DNA of 64,000 nucleotides from Luteibacter sp. OK325 (lineage in GTDB: Bacteria > Pseudomonadota > Gammaproteobacteria > Xanthomonadales > Rhodanobacteraceae). Below are positions 35,795-44,194 of the stretch, in pieces. Numbering within the stretch: position 1 is the stretch's first letter; the number at the start of each line of letters is the position of its first letter. The notes under the pieces are model-generated. The model did not search any database and was not told the origin of the DNA. It was given only the letters and a program-made list of their open reading frames with translations. A program made the position numbers and the translations under genes. Where the stretch lies: positions 434,001-498,000 of the forward strand of contig NZ_QAOX01000001.1 in assembly GCF_003050935.1 (NCBI RefSeq), in the 5' to 3' direction.

Positions 35795-36673
35795 TCACGG
35801 CTGCCCGCAGACCGAGGTCGAAGGTACGTCGTCGTCCACAGGGTGGTCCGGTGCCCGCGGCAAGGCGGCCGCCGGTTGGGTCAGCATCGTTGTCAGGTCA
35901 TTGACCAGCGAATCGCGGGCCTGTCGCAACGCCGTCCACGCCGGGGTTCGCAAGCCATCTTCATTGGCACCATGGACGTAGTTGACGTGGACCTCAGCGT
36001 TGGTCTCGAGCGCAAACTGGCGCAGTGCCGCGCTGCAGGAGTCGCAGGGCTGTTTGCTCACGAAGCCGGTCAGACGTCCGTTCCGTTCGACGAATCCCGC
36101 GTCGATATCCCGCATGATCGACTGCAGGACCTTGATCTCGGCGTCATTGCCCCGGTTCGGGATGCCAGGACGATTCGTCCTCGGGGTGACATCCGAACCC
36201 TCACCCACGCCAGCGGACGCATGGCGAACGACGTCATCGGACGCAAAGTAGGCGGCATCCGGCCGTTCGGGCGCAACCAGGCCCGGCGCACGCGGATCGA
36301 TGTACGTTGCGAAAGGGCGCCCGGATGCCGCCAGATAGATTCGGCTATAAGGCACGCCGTCGATCTCGTAGGTGTACTCGAAGTAGGCGAACGTAGCCCG
36401 ACGTAGCTGTTGCTGGAAGCGAACCAGCGCCCGTTCTGTGACTAAGCCGCCGTTTGCGTGTGCCGCGTCCAGGAGCCATTGCGTCATGGCGTTCGCATAG
36501 TCGTTCAACGCAACGCCGAGCCACGTCTGCACCATGTGGTCGTCGTCGTGCTCCACGGCGAGTTCGGTAACTCCGGCCGGAGGAGACGTCTGTGCGAACG
36601 ATGGCGCGGTAATGCCGAGCCATAGCGCGACGATGGCGGCAAGCGCGCCGTTGATCCGTGATCTGTTTCGCAT
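35795..36673 (-). CDS. B4: exported deaminase-fold-like protein with best-preserved zinc motif
   Basis: A 292-residue protein with the signal INGALAAIVALWLGITAPSFA. The shared strand motif is TFAYFEYTYEIDGVPYSRIY (about 94-113). The site is NDAEIK (Asp177, Glu179) and QPCDSC (Pro209, Cys210, Cys213): this copy has the full PCxxC of deaminases. FALETNAEVHVNYV follows, as the expected strand after the zinc helix. It starts 2 bases after the A4 stop codon. Of the four B copies it is the best starting point for a structural comparison. Confidence 0.82.
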   Translation of the reverse strand: MRNRSRINGALAAIVALWLGITAPSFAQTSPPAGVTELAVEHDDDHMVQTWLGVALNDYANAMTQWLLDAAHANGGLVTERALVRFQQQLRRATFAYFEYTYEIDGVPYSRIYLAASGRPFATYIDPRAPGLVAPERPDAAYFASDDVVRHASAGVGEGSDVTPRTNRPGIPNRGNDAEIKVLQSIMRDIDAGFVERNGRLTGFVSKQPCDSCSAALRQFALETNAEVHVNYVHGANEDGLRTPAWTALRQARDSLVNDLTTMLTQPAAALPRAPDHPVDDDVPSTSVCGQP

Positions 36674-36675
36674 GA

Positions 36676-37884
36676 TCAGTGCTTCCTTGCACAGGCCAGG
36701 CGCAGGGCGCGCTGGGAAACATCGAAGGCGTCGCGGTAGGACAGTAGCCCATCGGCGAGGAGCCGGTCGGCGATCTTCGCTTCGACGACCTCAAGGCGGA
36801 TCGTGTCCTCGATGAGGCCGTTACGGCGAATGCCGATCCAGCCCTGCCGACTCATGTTCAGCGGCACGGCCATCCGTTCCTCGGCCGTTGTACCGCTACG
36901 CGGCAAGCGAATGGATGACAGTTCGGCACGGAACTGCATCGCATACCAGGCGTGGACGGCGCGGTCGGTCGCATCGTCGAAGCATAGTGGCCGCTTGTCG
37001 ACGCCGCCCATGCCTGCGTAGCGGGAGTCGTAGGTACGATCATCGCGGCATGGCTCGTGCTCGTAGGGCATGCGCTCACGATAGGCGGCGGCAATGCGGG
37101 CGACGCGGAGATTCGTCGGCAGTTCGCGTAGCCCGTAGCTGCTCTGCGAGCCGGACGACCACGTCGACATCGCACCGTCCAGGACATGGATGAGATAGTG
37201 GAGGTCGTAGTCGTACACGCCGCGCACCGTCGGTGCATGAAGGAAGCGGTCGAGGACATCGTGCCGAAGCCCGTGCTGCGCCCACAGGGCTTTGGGCGTC
37301 GATGTCAGTTTGGCGCGCAGGATCTGTGCCGCGAGCGCGTAGTTCGCCGCGATAATGGGATAGTCCACGCCGGACAGATAAATCGCCTGCATGTATATAT
37401 CCGGGTCGACTCCCGCTTTGACGAGGCTCGACGCTCCGGGGATCGCCCCGAGGTCGGTGGGCAGTCTGGGAATCTCCCGGCCGACCCGGCTCTTGGTGTA
37501 GCCCAGGTCCCACACTTTCATGTCGTGGAAATCGCGATGATTCAAAGGATATTCGGGCGTGGAAAGCGACGCGATGGCCCGACGCGTCGGCGCGTCAGGC
37601 TCCGGCATCGAGACCTGCAGGACATCGGCGTAGGGAAAGCCGGGCCGATTGAGGACATAGCGCTCGTACCCCCGGTCGTCGATACGATTGAGGTACTCGG
37701 CGCTGTTACCTTCCCGCGAGTACTCCTGGATCAGCGCCGAGATGACGTCGACCGTCTGCCTCGTCGCGTGGGAAGATGTGGGTGCGGCGCCGGCCACGAT
37801 AGCGACGACGGGTAGCGCGAAACGGATGACCGCACGCAAGTGGTACGGGCCTGAGTCGTTCGCAGGCCGAAATGAAGTGCTCAT
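36676..37884 (-). CDS. A4: exported partner protein of the deaminase-like pair system
   Basis: A 402-residue protein. The start at 37884 (MSTSFRPANDSG) has AAGGA 6 bases upstream; a hydrophobic signal follows at about residues 20-40 (AVIRFALPVVAIVAGAAP, cleavage near SSHA). Shared motifs: FPYADVLQ in place of SPYS, VWDLGYTKSRVGRE, KAGVDPDIYMQ, NYALAAQILRAKL, LPTNLRVARIAAAYRERMPY and CFDDATDRAVHAWYAMQF. It is the first gene of the minus-strand operon A4-B4-A3-B3. No catalytic motif is evident. Confidence 0.82.
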   Translation of the reverse strand: MSTSFRPANDSGPYHLRAVIRFALPVVAIVAGAAPTSSHATRQTVDVISALIQEYSREGNSAEYLNRIDDRGYERYVLNRPGFPYADVLQVSMPEPDAPTRRAIASLSTPEYPLNHRDFHDMKVWDLGYTKSRVGREIPRLPTDLGAIPGASSLVKAGVDPDIYMQAIYLSGVDYPIIAANYALAAQILRAKLTSTPKALWAQHGLRHDVLDRFLHAPTVRGVYDYDLHYLIHVLDGAMSTWSSGSQSSYGLRELPTNLRVARIAAAYRERMPYEHEPCRDDRTYDSRYAGMGGVDKRPLCFDDATDRAVHAWYAMQFRAELSSIRLPRSGTTAEERMAVPLNMSRQGWIGIRRNGLIEDTIRLEVVEAKIADRLLADGLLSYRDAFDVSQRALRLACARKH

Positions 37885-37898
37885 GAAATTCCTTCTCA

Positions 37899-37927
37899 GA
37901 GGCCGCGAAAAGAACGAAAGCGGCCTC
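37899..37927. other. hairpin in the leader of the A4-B4-A3-B3 operon
   Basis: A perfect 8-bp inverted repeat (GAGGCCGC/GCGGCCTC) with a 13-base loop sits just upstream of the AAGGA ribosome site of A4. It could influence translation of the first gene, or be a terminator remnant. No T run is present on either side. Confidence 0.4.
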
Positions 37928-38031
37928 GCTATTGAAGCAGGCACGGATATGCCAGACCATCGGCGCGCACGGACGTTTCTGGCCCGGCACTCAGCTATCC
38001 ACGTAGGCGATGAACGAGTAACTAAGTGCGG

Positions 38032-40542
38032 CTACGTCCCGCGGGGCTTCGCCCGGTGCGTCGCTGTCGCCGTCCAGGGATCCTCGGGCCAGGGATGCTT
38101 CGGATAGCGCCCCTTCAGTTCTTTCTTCACTTCGGGATAGGTGCGGTTCCAGAAGCCGGCGAGATCCTGGGTGACCTGGATCGGACGTCCTGCGGGCGAC
38201 AACAAATGCAGCATGACCGGCACGCGGCCGTCGCCCACGCGCGGCGTATCGGCCAGGCCGAACAGCTCCTGCAGTTTCACAGCAAGCACAGGTGGCGCAC
38301 CGGCATCGTCGTCGCGCGTGCCGTATTCCAGCCGGCGCGTCATGCCGCTGGGCACTCTCAATTCTTCAGGCGCATGCGCGTCGAGTGCGCGACGCTGATC
38401 GTAGTCGAGCATGGCCGAGAGTGCTTCGGACAGCTCCGCGGCCTGCAAGGCTTCGAGGCGACGTTTGCCCGAGAGATAAGGCGACAACCACGACTCCAGG
38501 GTGCGCAACAGCATCGCGTCGGCAACGTCCGGCAGGTTCAGCTCGGGGCGCCACGCCTGCAAGGCACCGATGCGCGCGCGAAGGCGCCGCGCGTTATCGC
38601 TCCACGGAAGGCTGCCGATGCCGCGCGCACGAATGGCCGCGAGCAGCGCCGGCATGGCATCGTCGCCGCTGACCGGAATGGCTTTACGCGAGATCACCAA
38701 TGCATCGAAACGCCGTTCCTCGAAGGCTTCAGCGATCTGCCGTTCGTCGTCCCATCGCAGGACACGCTCGGTGACGAAGCGGTCCGCGTGATCGCGCTCG
38801 AGTACATCGGGATCGAAGGGCGCTGCAGCGAACACGAGGCTGTCGCGTGCATCCAGGCGCAGGTCGAGGATGACCAGCCATGGCTCACCGTGCAGCGCGC
38901 TCGCTTCATGCAGCCGCGCACCACGACCATTCGCCAGCTGGTAGCGCATGGGCTGGCTATCGTCGCGACGCGCGACACGGTCGGGAAAGGCGTGAACGAG
39001 GAGATCGCCGACCGCATGCGAATCGGGTACGCCGCTGGCAGCGGAACGGACCTCGAGTCGCCGGCGCCAGCCGGATGAGGCCTTCTCGATGGCGGCGAGT
39101 GCGCCGATGTCGGCCGAGCCCGCACGTGCACCACGGGCGCCAGCGTCACGCCAGAGATGCAGCGCGGAGACCCGCTGACGGAAGTCGTCGGTTCGGCCCT
39201 GCTCGCCTCGCAGCGGCGAGCGGGCTTCGGTCAAGGCGAGCAGGTCGGCGACCAGCGCGCGTCGCTCAGGCGGCGCGCGCAAGGCCGCCGCGGCCAGGCG
39301 CGGGGTGGCGCCCAGCCCAAGCATGTCGCGACCAAGGCGGGTTATCGCGGAAGCCTCGTCGAGGGCCCCAAGGCGTCGCAGCAGATCGCGTGCCTGGCTC
39401 ATGGCACCTGCCGGTGGCGCGTCGAGCCACGGCAGGTCATCGCTGCCCCAGCCCGCCAGTTCCAGTGCAAGACCGGACAACTCAGCCTGCTCGATCTCCG
39501 CCGTGCGCGACGGCTCGAGACGGCGGCTTTGTGGCCATAGGCGATACGCCATGCCCTCGGCGACGCGACCTGCCCGGCCCGCCCGCTGGTCCGCCGAGGC
39601 CTGGGAAATATTGACGGTTTCCAGCCGCGTGAAGCCGGACTGGGGATCGAACCGCGGCTCACGCGCAAGACCGGCGTCGACGACGGCACGGATGCCCGGC
39701 AGGGTCACGCTCGATTCGGCGACATTGGTCGCAAGGACAACGCGGCGCACGCCGGCGTCTGCCGGCGCCAGCGCGAGCTGCTGTTCGGCCAGCGACAGCT
39801 CGCCATGCAGTGCCACGACTTCAAGATCGTCACCCTGCTTCTCCAGCATGCCGCGTGCGCGTTCGATCTCGCGCCGGCCAGGCAAGAAGGCGAGTACATC
39901 GCCAGGATTCTCGCGCAATGCCTGGAGCACGGTACGGGCAAGATGCTGCTCCGTCGTCTCCTGCGGTCGCGCGGGCGAATACACAACCGACACCGGGAAA
40001 CTTCGGCCAGGACTGCTCAGGCGGGGGGCGTCGAGCCAGCGCGCGATACGTTCACCATCCAGCGTTGCCGACATCACCAGTAGGCGCAGGTCTGGCCGCA
40101 GACTGGCCTGCACATCGAGGGCGAGCGCGGCGCCGAGGTCGCCGGCAAGATGCCGCTCATGGAACTCGTCGAACAGGATCGCACCAACGCCTTCGAGCGC
40201 CGGATCGTCCTGAATCATCCGTCCGAGGATGCCTTCGGTCACGACTTCGATACGGGTACGAGGCCCCACGCGCGATTCAAAGCGAATGCGGTAGCCGACC
40301 GTCTCGCCCACCTGCTCGCCCAGCTGCGCGGCCATGAAGGTCGCCGCGGCGCGAGCCGCGATGCGACGTGGCTCAAGCACGACGATGCGCGCGCCCGCCA
40401 GCCATGGCGCCGCAAGCAAGGCGAGCGGCACCTGGGTCGTCTTGCCGGCACCGGGAGGCGCTTCGAGCACCAGGCGCGGACGCTCCGCCAGTGAGGCGAC
40501 GATGTCGGGAAGGAGCGGAGTGATCGGGAAGACAGGAGTCAT
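38032..40542 (-). CDS. hrpB: ATP-dependent helicase HrpB
   Basis: An 836-residue DEAH-box helicase, near the usual length of HrpB (about 810-840). Motifs: APPGAGKTTQVPLALL (I), LEPRRIAARAAA (Ia), DEFHERHLAGDLG (II, DEFH), SATLDG (III) and QRAGRAGRVAEG (VI). The C-terminal third holds the HrpB-specific domain (RLEYGTRDDDAGAPPVLAVKLQELFG; PVMLHLLSPAGRPIQVTQDL). RNA is the likely substrate in the cytoplasm; the biological role is poorly known. It is unrelated to the Hrp type III regulator of the same name. Confidence 0.95.
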   Translation of the reverse strand: MTPVFPITPLLPDIVASLAERPRLVLEAPPGAGKTTQVPLALLAAPWLAGARIVVLEPRRIAARAAATFMAAQLGEQVGETVGYRIRFESRVGPRTRIEVVTEGILGRMIQDDPALEGVGAILFDEFHERHLAGDLGAALALDVQASLRPDLRLLVMSATLDGERIARWLDAPRLSSPGRSFPVSVVYSPARPQETTEQHLARTVLQALRENPGDVLAFLPGRREIERARGMLEKQGDDLEVVALHGELSLAEQQLALAPADAGVRRVVLATNVAESSVTLPGIRAVVDAGLAREPRFDPQSGFTRLETVNISQASADQRAGRAGRVAEGMAYRLWPQSRRLEPSRTAEIEQAELSGLALELAGWGSDDLPWLDAPPAGAMSQARDLLRRLGALDEASAITRLGRDMLGLGATPRLAAAALRAPPERRALVADLLALTEARSPLRGEQGRTDDFRQRVSALHLWRDAGARGARAGSADIGALAAIEKASSGWRRRLEVRSAASGVPDSHAVGDLLVHAFPDRVARRDDSQPMRYQLANGRGARLHEASALHGEPWLVILDLRLDARDSLVFAAAPFDPDVLERDHADRFVTERVLRWDDERQIAEAFEERRFDALVISRKAIPVSGDDAMPALLAAIRARGIGSLPWSDNARRLRARIGALQAWRPELNLPDVADAMLLRTLESWLSPYLSGKRRLEALQAAELSEALSAMLDYDQRRALDAHAPEELRVPSGMTRRLEYGTRDDDAGAPPVLAVKLQELFGLADTPRVGDGRVPVMLHLLSPAGRPIQVTQDLAGFWNRTYPEVKKELKGRYPKHPWPEDPWTATATHRAKPRGT

Positions 40543-40584
40543 GCGCCGGCTATGTTACGCAAGCCGGCGCAGGATCGCCCGGAT

Positions 40585-42792
40585 TCATCCCGCGCTGGCT
40601 GGCCCGGCCGGCACGGTCCCGGCCTTCGGCGTCGCCGCTTCGAGCGGTTGCAAAGAACGAAAGCGCTTTCGGTACTCATCGGAAACACGCTTCGCATCGT
40701 CTCCGTTGGCGATCACCTTCGGTGTGATCAGTACGATCAGCTCGGTCCGCATGAGGTCTTCGCTGCGACTACGGAACAGGGCGCCCAACACCGGAATACG
40801 CGACAGGTAGGGCACCCCTGAATGGCCGCGGCTATCACGCTGTCGGATGAGTCCACCCAGCAACACGGTCTGCCCGCTGCGTACCGCGACCTGGGTGTCC
40901 AGCTTGCGCTTGGCGATGGAGACGTTCTGGCCAGCGACCACGGCGTCGTCCGCCCGACTGACCTCCTGGGTCACGTCCAGGTAGACCAGGCCGCCCGGGT
41001 TCACTCGCGGACGTACCTCGAGGATCACGCCGGTGTCTTTGTAGCTCACCTGGCCCACTTCCTTGCCACTACCCAGCGTGGGGTTGACGAAGGTCTGGGT
41101 GACGGGAATCTGGTCGCCGACCTGGATACGCGCCTTGCGGTTGTTGACCACCACCAGCGACGGTGCGGAAAGCGTCGTCGTGTTGCCGTTGGTTTCCATC
41201 GCGCGCAAGGCGACCTGTACGTTCTTGTTGACGAAGGAGTAGAAGAGCGTGTCGCCAGTCAGCGGCGTGCCGCCTCCACTGCCCAATGCCCATTGCTGTT
41301 TGTTGCCCGGCTGACTGACTGCGCCGTTACCGCCGGCGAGTCCCTCGAGGTACCACTGCACGCCGAAGCGGAAGTTGTCGCGGAGCACCACTTCCAGGAT
41401 ACGTGTTTCGATCTGCACCTGTAGAGGAACGGCGTCGAGTCGGTCGATGGCCTGACGAATGTCTGCCCACTGCGAGGGCCGGGCATAGACCATCAACTGG
41501 TTGTTCGCGTCGACCGCCGTGATACGAATGCCGGACTTCTCACTGCCCGATGATGCTGCGGACGGCGCCTGGAAGAATGAGGCATCGCTGTCCGCGGCGG
41601 GAGTGTCTGAAAGCCCGCCGCCCTCACCGAACCCGCTGTCGCCGGCGCCCGCGGCTCCACTCAGTGTGATGCCAGTGAGGCCGGGCGCGATCTGCGCCGC
41701 CGGTGTGTCCTGGCTGACGGCACCGCCGAAGATGTTGCCAACATAACGTGCGATATCCGAGGCGAGAAGATTTCGGACGTCGTACACGAAGAGCCGTGGC
41801 TCGTTGCCACCACCACGATCGATGCGCTCGATCCACTCGCCCACCTGCTCGATGTGACCGGCCTGCGTAGCGATCACGACGATCGCGTTGGTGCGCTCGA
41901 TCGGGATGAAGCGGATCAGTCCCGCGACGGGCGCACCGCTTTTCTGTCCAAAGACGGAGTCGAGTGCAGGCATCAGTTCGGAGACTCCCGCATTGCGCAG
42001 ACCGAAGACACCTACCGACATGCCACTCACCCAATCGACATCGAAGGTGTCGATGGTCTGTGCGACGTTGTCCAGTTCCTCGCGCGTGCCGGCCACCACC
42101 AGGACATTTCTTGCCGGATCGGACAGGAGGATCGAATCCGTCGCTGCGAACGGTGTAAGAAGCTTGACCATTTCGGGCGCGGCGACGAAACGCAACGGGA
42201 ACAGCCGTGCACCGAGGCCCTCGCGGGGAGCCGTCGCGCCGAGGCTTGGCGAGAGCCGCCCGGCGACGGCCTGCGCCGTCGGCACCACCGTGTATCGGCC
42301 GTGCTCACGAACAAGCGCGTTTCCCGTCCAAGACAGCAGGTTCTCGAGGATCGGCAGGGCTTCCTCGCGTTTGACCGGTTTCGATGTCGAGAACGAAACC
42401 GTGCCGCGCACTCCCGGTGCCAGCGAGTAGTTCGCATCGAGGAGATCGCCGAGGATAGCCTTGACCACGGCTTCGATCGGCTGGTCTTCGAAGTTGAGCG
42501 TGACCGATCCTTCACCGGCCACCGACTGGCGTGGCTCTTTCAGCGCGTGCGGCCGGATGAAGGTGCCAGTGCCGTGCCTGATTTCCCTCTGCGCCCCGGG
42601 GCCTTCCGCCGTCGGCGGATACGGTTCATTTCCCTGCGCCGAAGGTAACGGGAGCGGCTCCGGTACGGGATTATCGACACCGGTAAGGGCTTCACGCGCG
42701 ATATCGTTATTGGCTAACCGCGCGTTGTGGGGGGCGCAGCCCGTCGCAAGCAGGGCCGCCGCGACGGCCATGCCGAGTTTGAGTCGCTTCAT
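40585..42792 (-). CDS. gspD: type II secretion outer-membrane secretin GspD
   Basis: A 735-residue secretin and lipoprotein (MKRLKLGMAVAAALLATGC, lipobox Cys19). The N0 domain is at about residues 95-165 (TLNFEDQPIEAVVKAILGDLL), followed by N1-N3, a Gly/Ser/Ala insert near residue 390, and the secretin barrel (VPLQVQIETRILEVVLRDNF to RTELIVLITPKVI). It forms the outer-membrane exit gate. A gspD lipid anchor is found in several species with no separate pilotin need, but I see no pilotin gene here. It is the last gene of the operon, as in Xanthomonas xps. Confidence 0.95.
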   Translation of the reverse strand: MKRLKLGMAVAAALLATGCAPHNARLANNDIAREALTGVDNPVPEPLPLPSAQGNEPYPPTAEGPGAQREIRHGTGTFIRPHALKEPRQSVAGEGSVTLNFEDQPIEAVVKAILGDLLDANYSLAPGVRGTVSFSTSKPVKREEALPILENLLSWTGNALVREHGRYTVVPTAQAVAGRLSPSLGATAPREGLGARLFPLRFVAAPEMVKLLTPFAATDSILLSDPARNVLVVAGTREELDNVAQTIDTFDVDWVSGMSVGVFGLRNAGVSELMPALDSVFGQKSGAPVAGLIRFIPIERTNAIVVIATQAGHIEQVGEWIERIDRGGGNEPRLFVYDVRNLLASDIARYVGNIFGGAVSQDTPAAQIAPGLTGITLSGAAGAGDSGFGEGGGLSDTPAADSDASFFQAPSAASSGSEKSGIRITAVDANNQLMVYARPSQWADIRQAIDRLDAVPLQVQIETRILEVVLRDNFRFGVQWYLEGLAGGNGAVSQPGNKQQWALGSGGGTPLTGDTLFYSFVNKNVQVALRAMETNGNTTTLSAPSLVVVNNRKARIQVGDQIPVTQTFVNPTLGSGKEVGQVSYKDTGVILEVRPRVNPGGLVYLDVTQEVSRADDAVVAGQNVSIAKRKLDTQVAVRSGQTVLLGGLIRQRDSRGHSGVPYLSRIPVLGALFRSRSEDLMRTELIVLITPKVIANGDDAKRVSDEYRKRFRSLQPLEAATPKAGTVPAGPASAG

Positions 42793-42830
42793 GATGTCCT
42801 TCCTTCCGTGGTGAGCGCCTCATGCGCCCG

Positions 42831-43595
42831 CTACTGCGTGTCCTGCGCTTGCTGCCGCTGTTGTTGTTGCTCCATGCGGCGTTTCTGTACGGCTTGTTTG
42901 AGGGCTTCGATCCTGGCTTGCTGGAGCGCGCTGTCGTCCTGTCGGGGCGGCGCATCTCGCGCCGGTGCGGCGGGTGGACGGGGCAAGGTGGGGCCGGTCA
43001 TGCCGGATGCCTGCTCCACGTGCACGCCGTTGCCTGAGGGGGCCGGGCTGTTGCGCGGGGGCTGTCCCGGTATCGGCACGGCACCCGGCCGGCCAGCGTC
43101 CTTGGTCAGCGCCTCGGGAGCAGCAACCTTCAGCGTCAATTCGCGGCGCTGGCCGCCGTTGTCGAACAGGGCGCTGCGAGGTGTCAGCGAGGCGAGTGTC
43201 CAGTGACCGTCAGCCAGCGCGGCGCCTTCCTTGACACGCACTGTCATGTCCTTGCCGCGATCGCGCAGCAACGCCATGTGCAGGTCCGAAGTCATGATGA
43301 TGCCGGTAAGTTCGAGATCGCCGATGTTGCTCGATGCATCATCGGTGTCCGCTGCCGCCACGGGCTTACGGTCGGCCATGAACAGCGGTCGCTGCCAGAC
43401 TTCCGCGTAGCGATTCAATGGCGAGGTGGCTGGCATCGCCGCGGCGCGCAGCGGTGGCAAGGCTTCCGGTGCGGCCGGATCGTCCCAACGCACCCCTCGC
43501 CCTACACCCATGGCAAAGGCGACGGCGGTGCAGCCAAAGGCGAGCGCAATGATGGCGAGCACCGGCGTCAGCCGACGTTGACCGGCCGCGTTCAT
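42831..43595 (-). CDS. gspN: type II secretion protein GspN/XpsN (GspC-like)
   Basis: A 254-residue bitopic protein with one N-terminal membrane segment (LTPVLAIIALAFGCTAVAFAMGV). The periplasmic part has PLFMADRKPV, then an HR-like domain (LELTGIIMTSDLHMALLRDRG...VKEGAALADGHWTLASLTPRSALFDNGG), as in GspC. The C-terminal half is Pro-rich, then Gln/Arg-rich coiled. In Xanthomonas, XpsN takes the place of GspC in linking the inner platform to the secretin; position and domain agree. It overlaps gspM by ATGA. Confidence 0.85.
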   Translation of the reverse strand: MNAAGQRRLTPVLAIIALAFGCTAVAFAMGVGRGVRWDDPAAPEALPPLRAAAMPATSPLNRYAEVWQRPLFMADRKPVAAADTDDASSNIGDLELTGIIMTSDLHMALLRDRGKDMTVRVKEGAALADGHWTLASLTPRSALFDNGGQRRELTLKVAAPEALTKDAGRPGAVPIPGQPPRNSPAPSGNGVHVEQASGMTGPTLPRPPAAPARDAPPRQDDSALQQARIEALKQAVQKRRMEQQQQRQQAQDTQ

Positions 43596-44194
43596 GTGGC
43601 CGCCTTCGCCGCGCGGGCGGCATGGATATAACCGGACACGGTGAACTGCACTTCCATCGGCGCAGCGCCCCCGGCTCGCGCAGCAACGGGATTGCGATAG
43701 ATGCTGAAGTCCTCGATGAAGAGGTACGGTGTTTCTTCCTCGATATCGTGAAGCACGGCGGTCATCGGCTGCATCTGGCAGCGCAGGCTGATATTCACGG
43801 TGACTTTCCGGTACGGATCGCCGGCTTTTTCCTGGCTCGGCACGGGCATTTTCTGCACGACGTCGCAGGCGCCATCTTCCTTATGGGCCGCCGCGACATC
43901 CACGATGCGCTGCATGAGGCCCGCCGCGGCGGCGTTCGTGTCGTCGCCGGCGAGGAAGGCGTCGCTCCGTGTCTGGCCCTGCTCGAGCGTGGCCAGTCGT
44001 TTCTCCAGCTGCGGACGCTCGGCGATCGCAGCGGCATATCGACGTTGTGTGTCGCGCAGATCGTCCATGTCGGCGGCGATCGCCAGCTGTGGTGATACGA
44101 ACCACCAGTGTATTAATACGAAGTAGCCGATCGCCACGGCGACGACCAGAAGCAGGATCGCTGCAACGCGGGACTCAGCGGGCTTCATGCGCAC
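43592..44194 (-). CDS. gspM: type II secretion protein GspM
   Basis: A 200-residue inner-membrane platform protein with one membrane helix (AAILLLVVAVAIGYFVLIHWWFV), a coiled segment, and a ferredoxin-like periplasmic domain (VNISLRCQMQPMTAVLHDIEEETPYLFIEDFSIYR). It pairs with GspL. GGAGG lies 6 bases before the GTG at 44194, better placed than for the ATG two codons on, so GTG is taken as the start. The start overlaps the end of gspL. Confidence 0.88.
   Translation of the reverse strand: MRMKPAESRVAAILLLVVAVAIGYFVLIHWWFVSPQLAIAADMDDLRDTQRRYAAAIAERPQLEKRLATLEQGQTRSDAFLAGDDTNAAAAGLMQRIVDVAAAHKEDGACDVVQKMPVPSQEKAGDPYRKVTVNISLRCQMQPMTAVLHDIEEETPYLFIEDFSIYRNPVAARAGGAAPMEVQFTVSGYIHAARAAKAAT

Noticed and set aside
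27963-37884. The A proteins as classical cytoplasmic immunity proteins for B
   Set aside because: All four A copies have export signals and are larger than B, unlike immunity proteins of known deaminase toxins. A periplasmic inhibitor role stays open.
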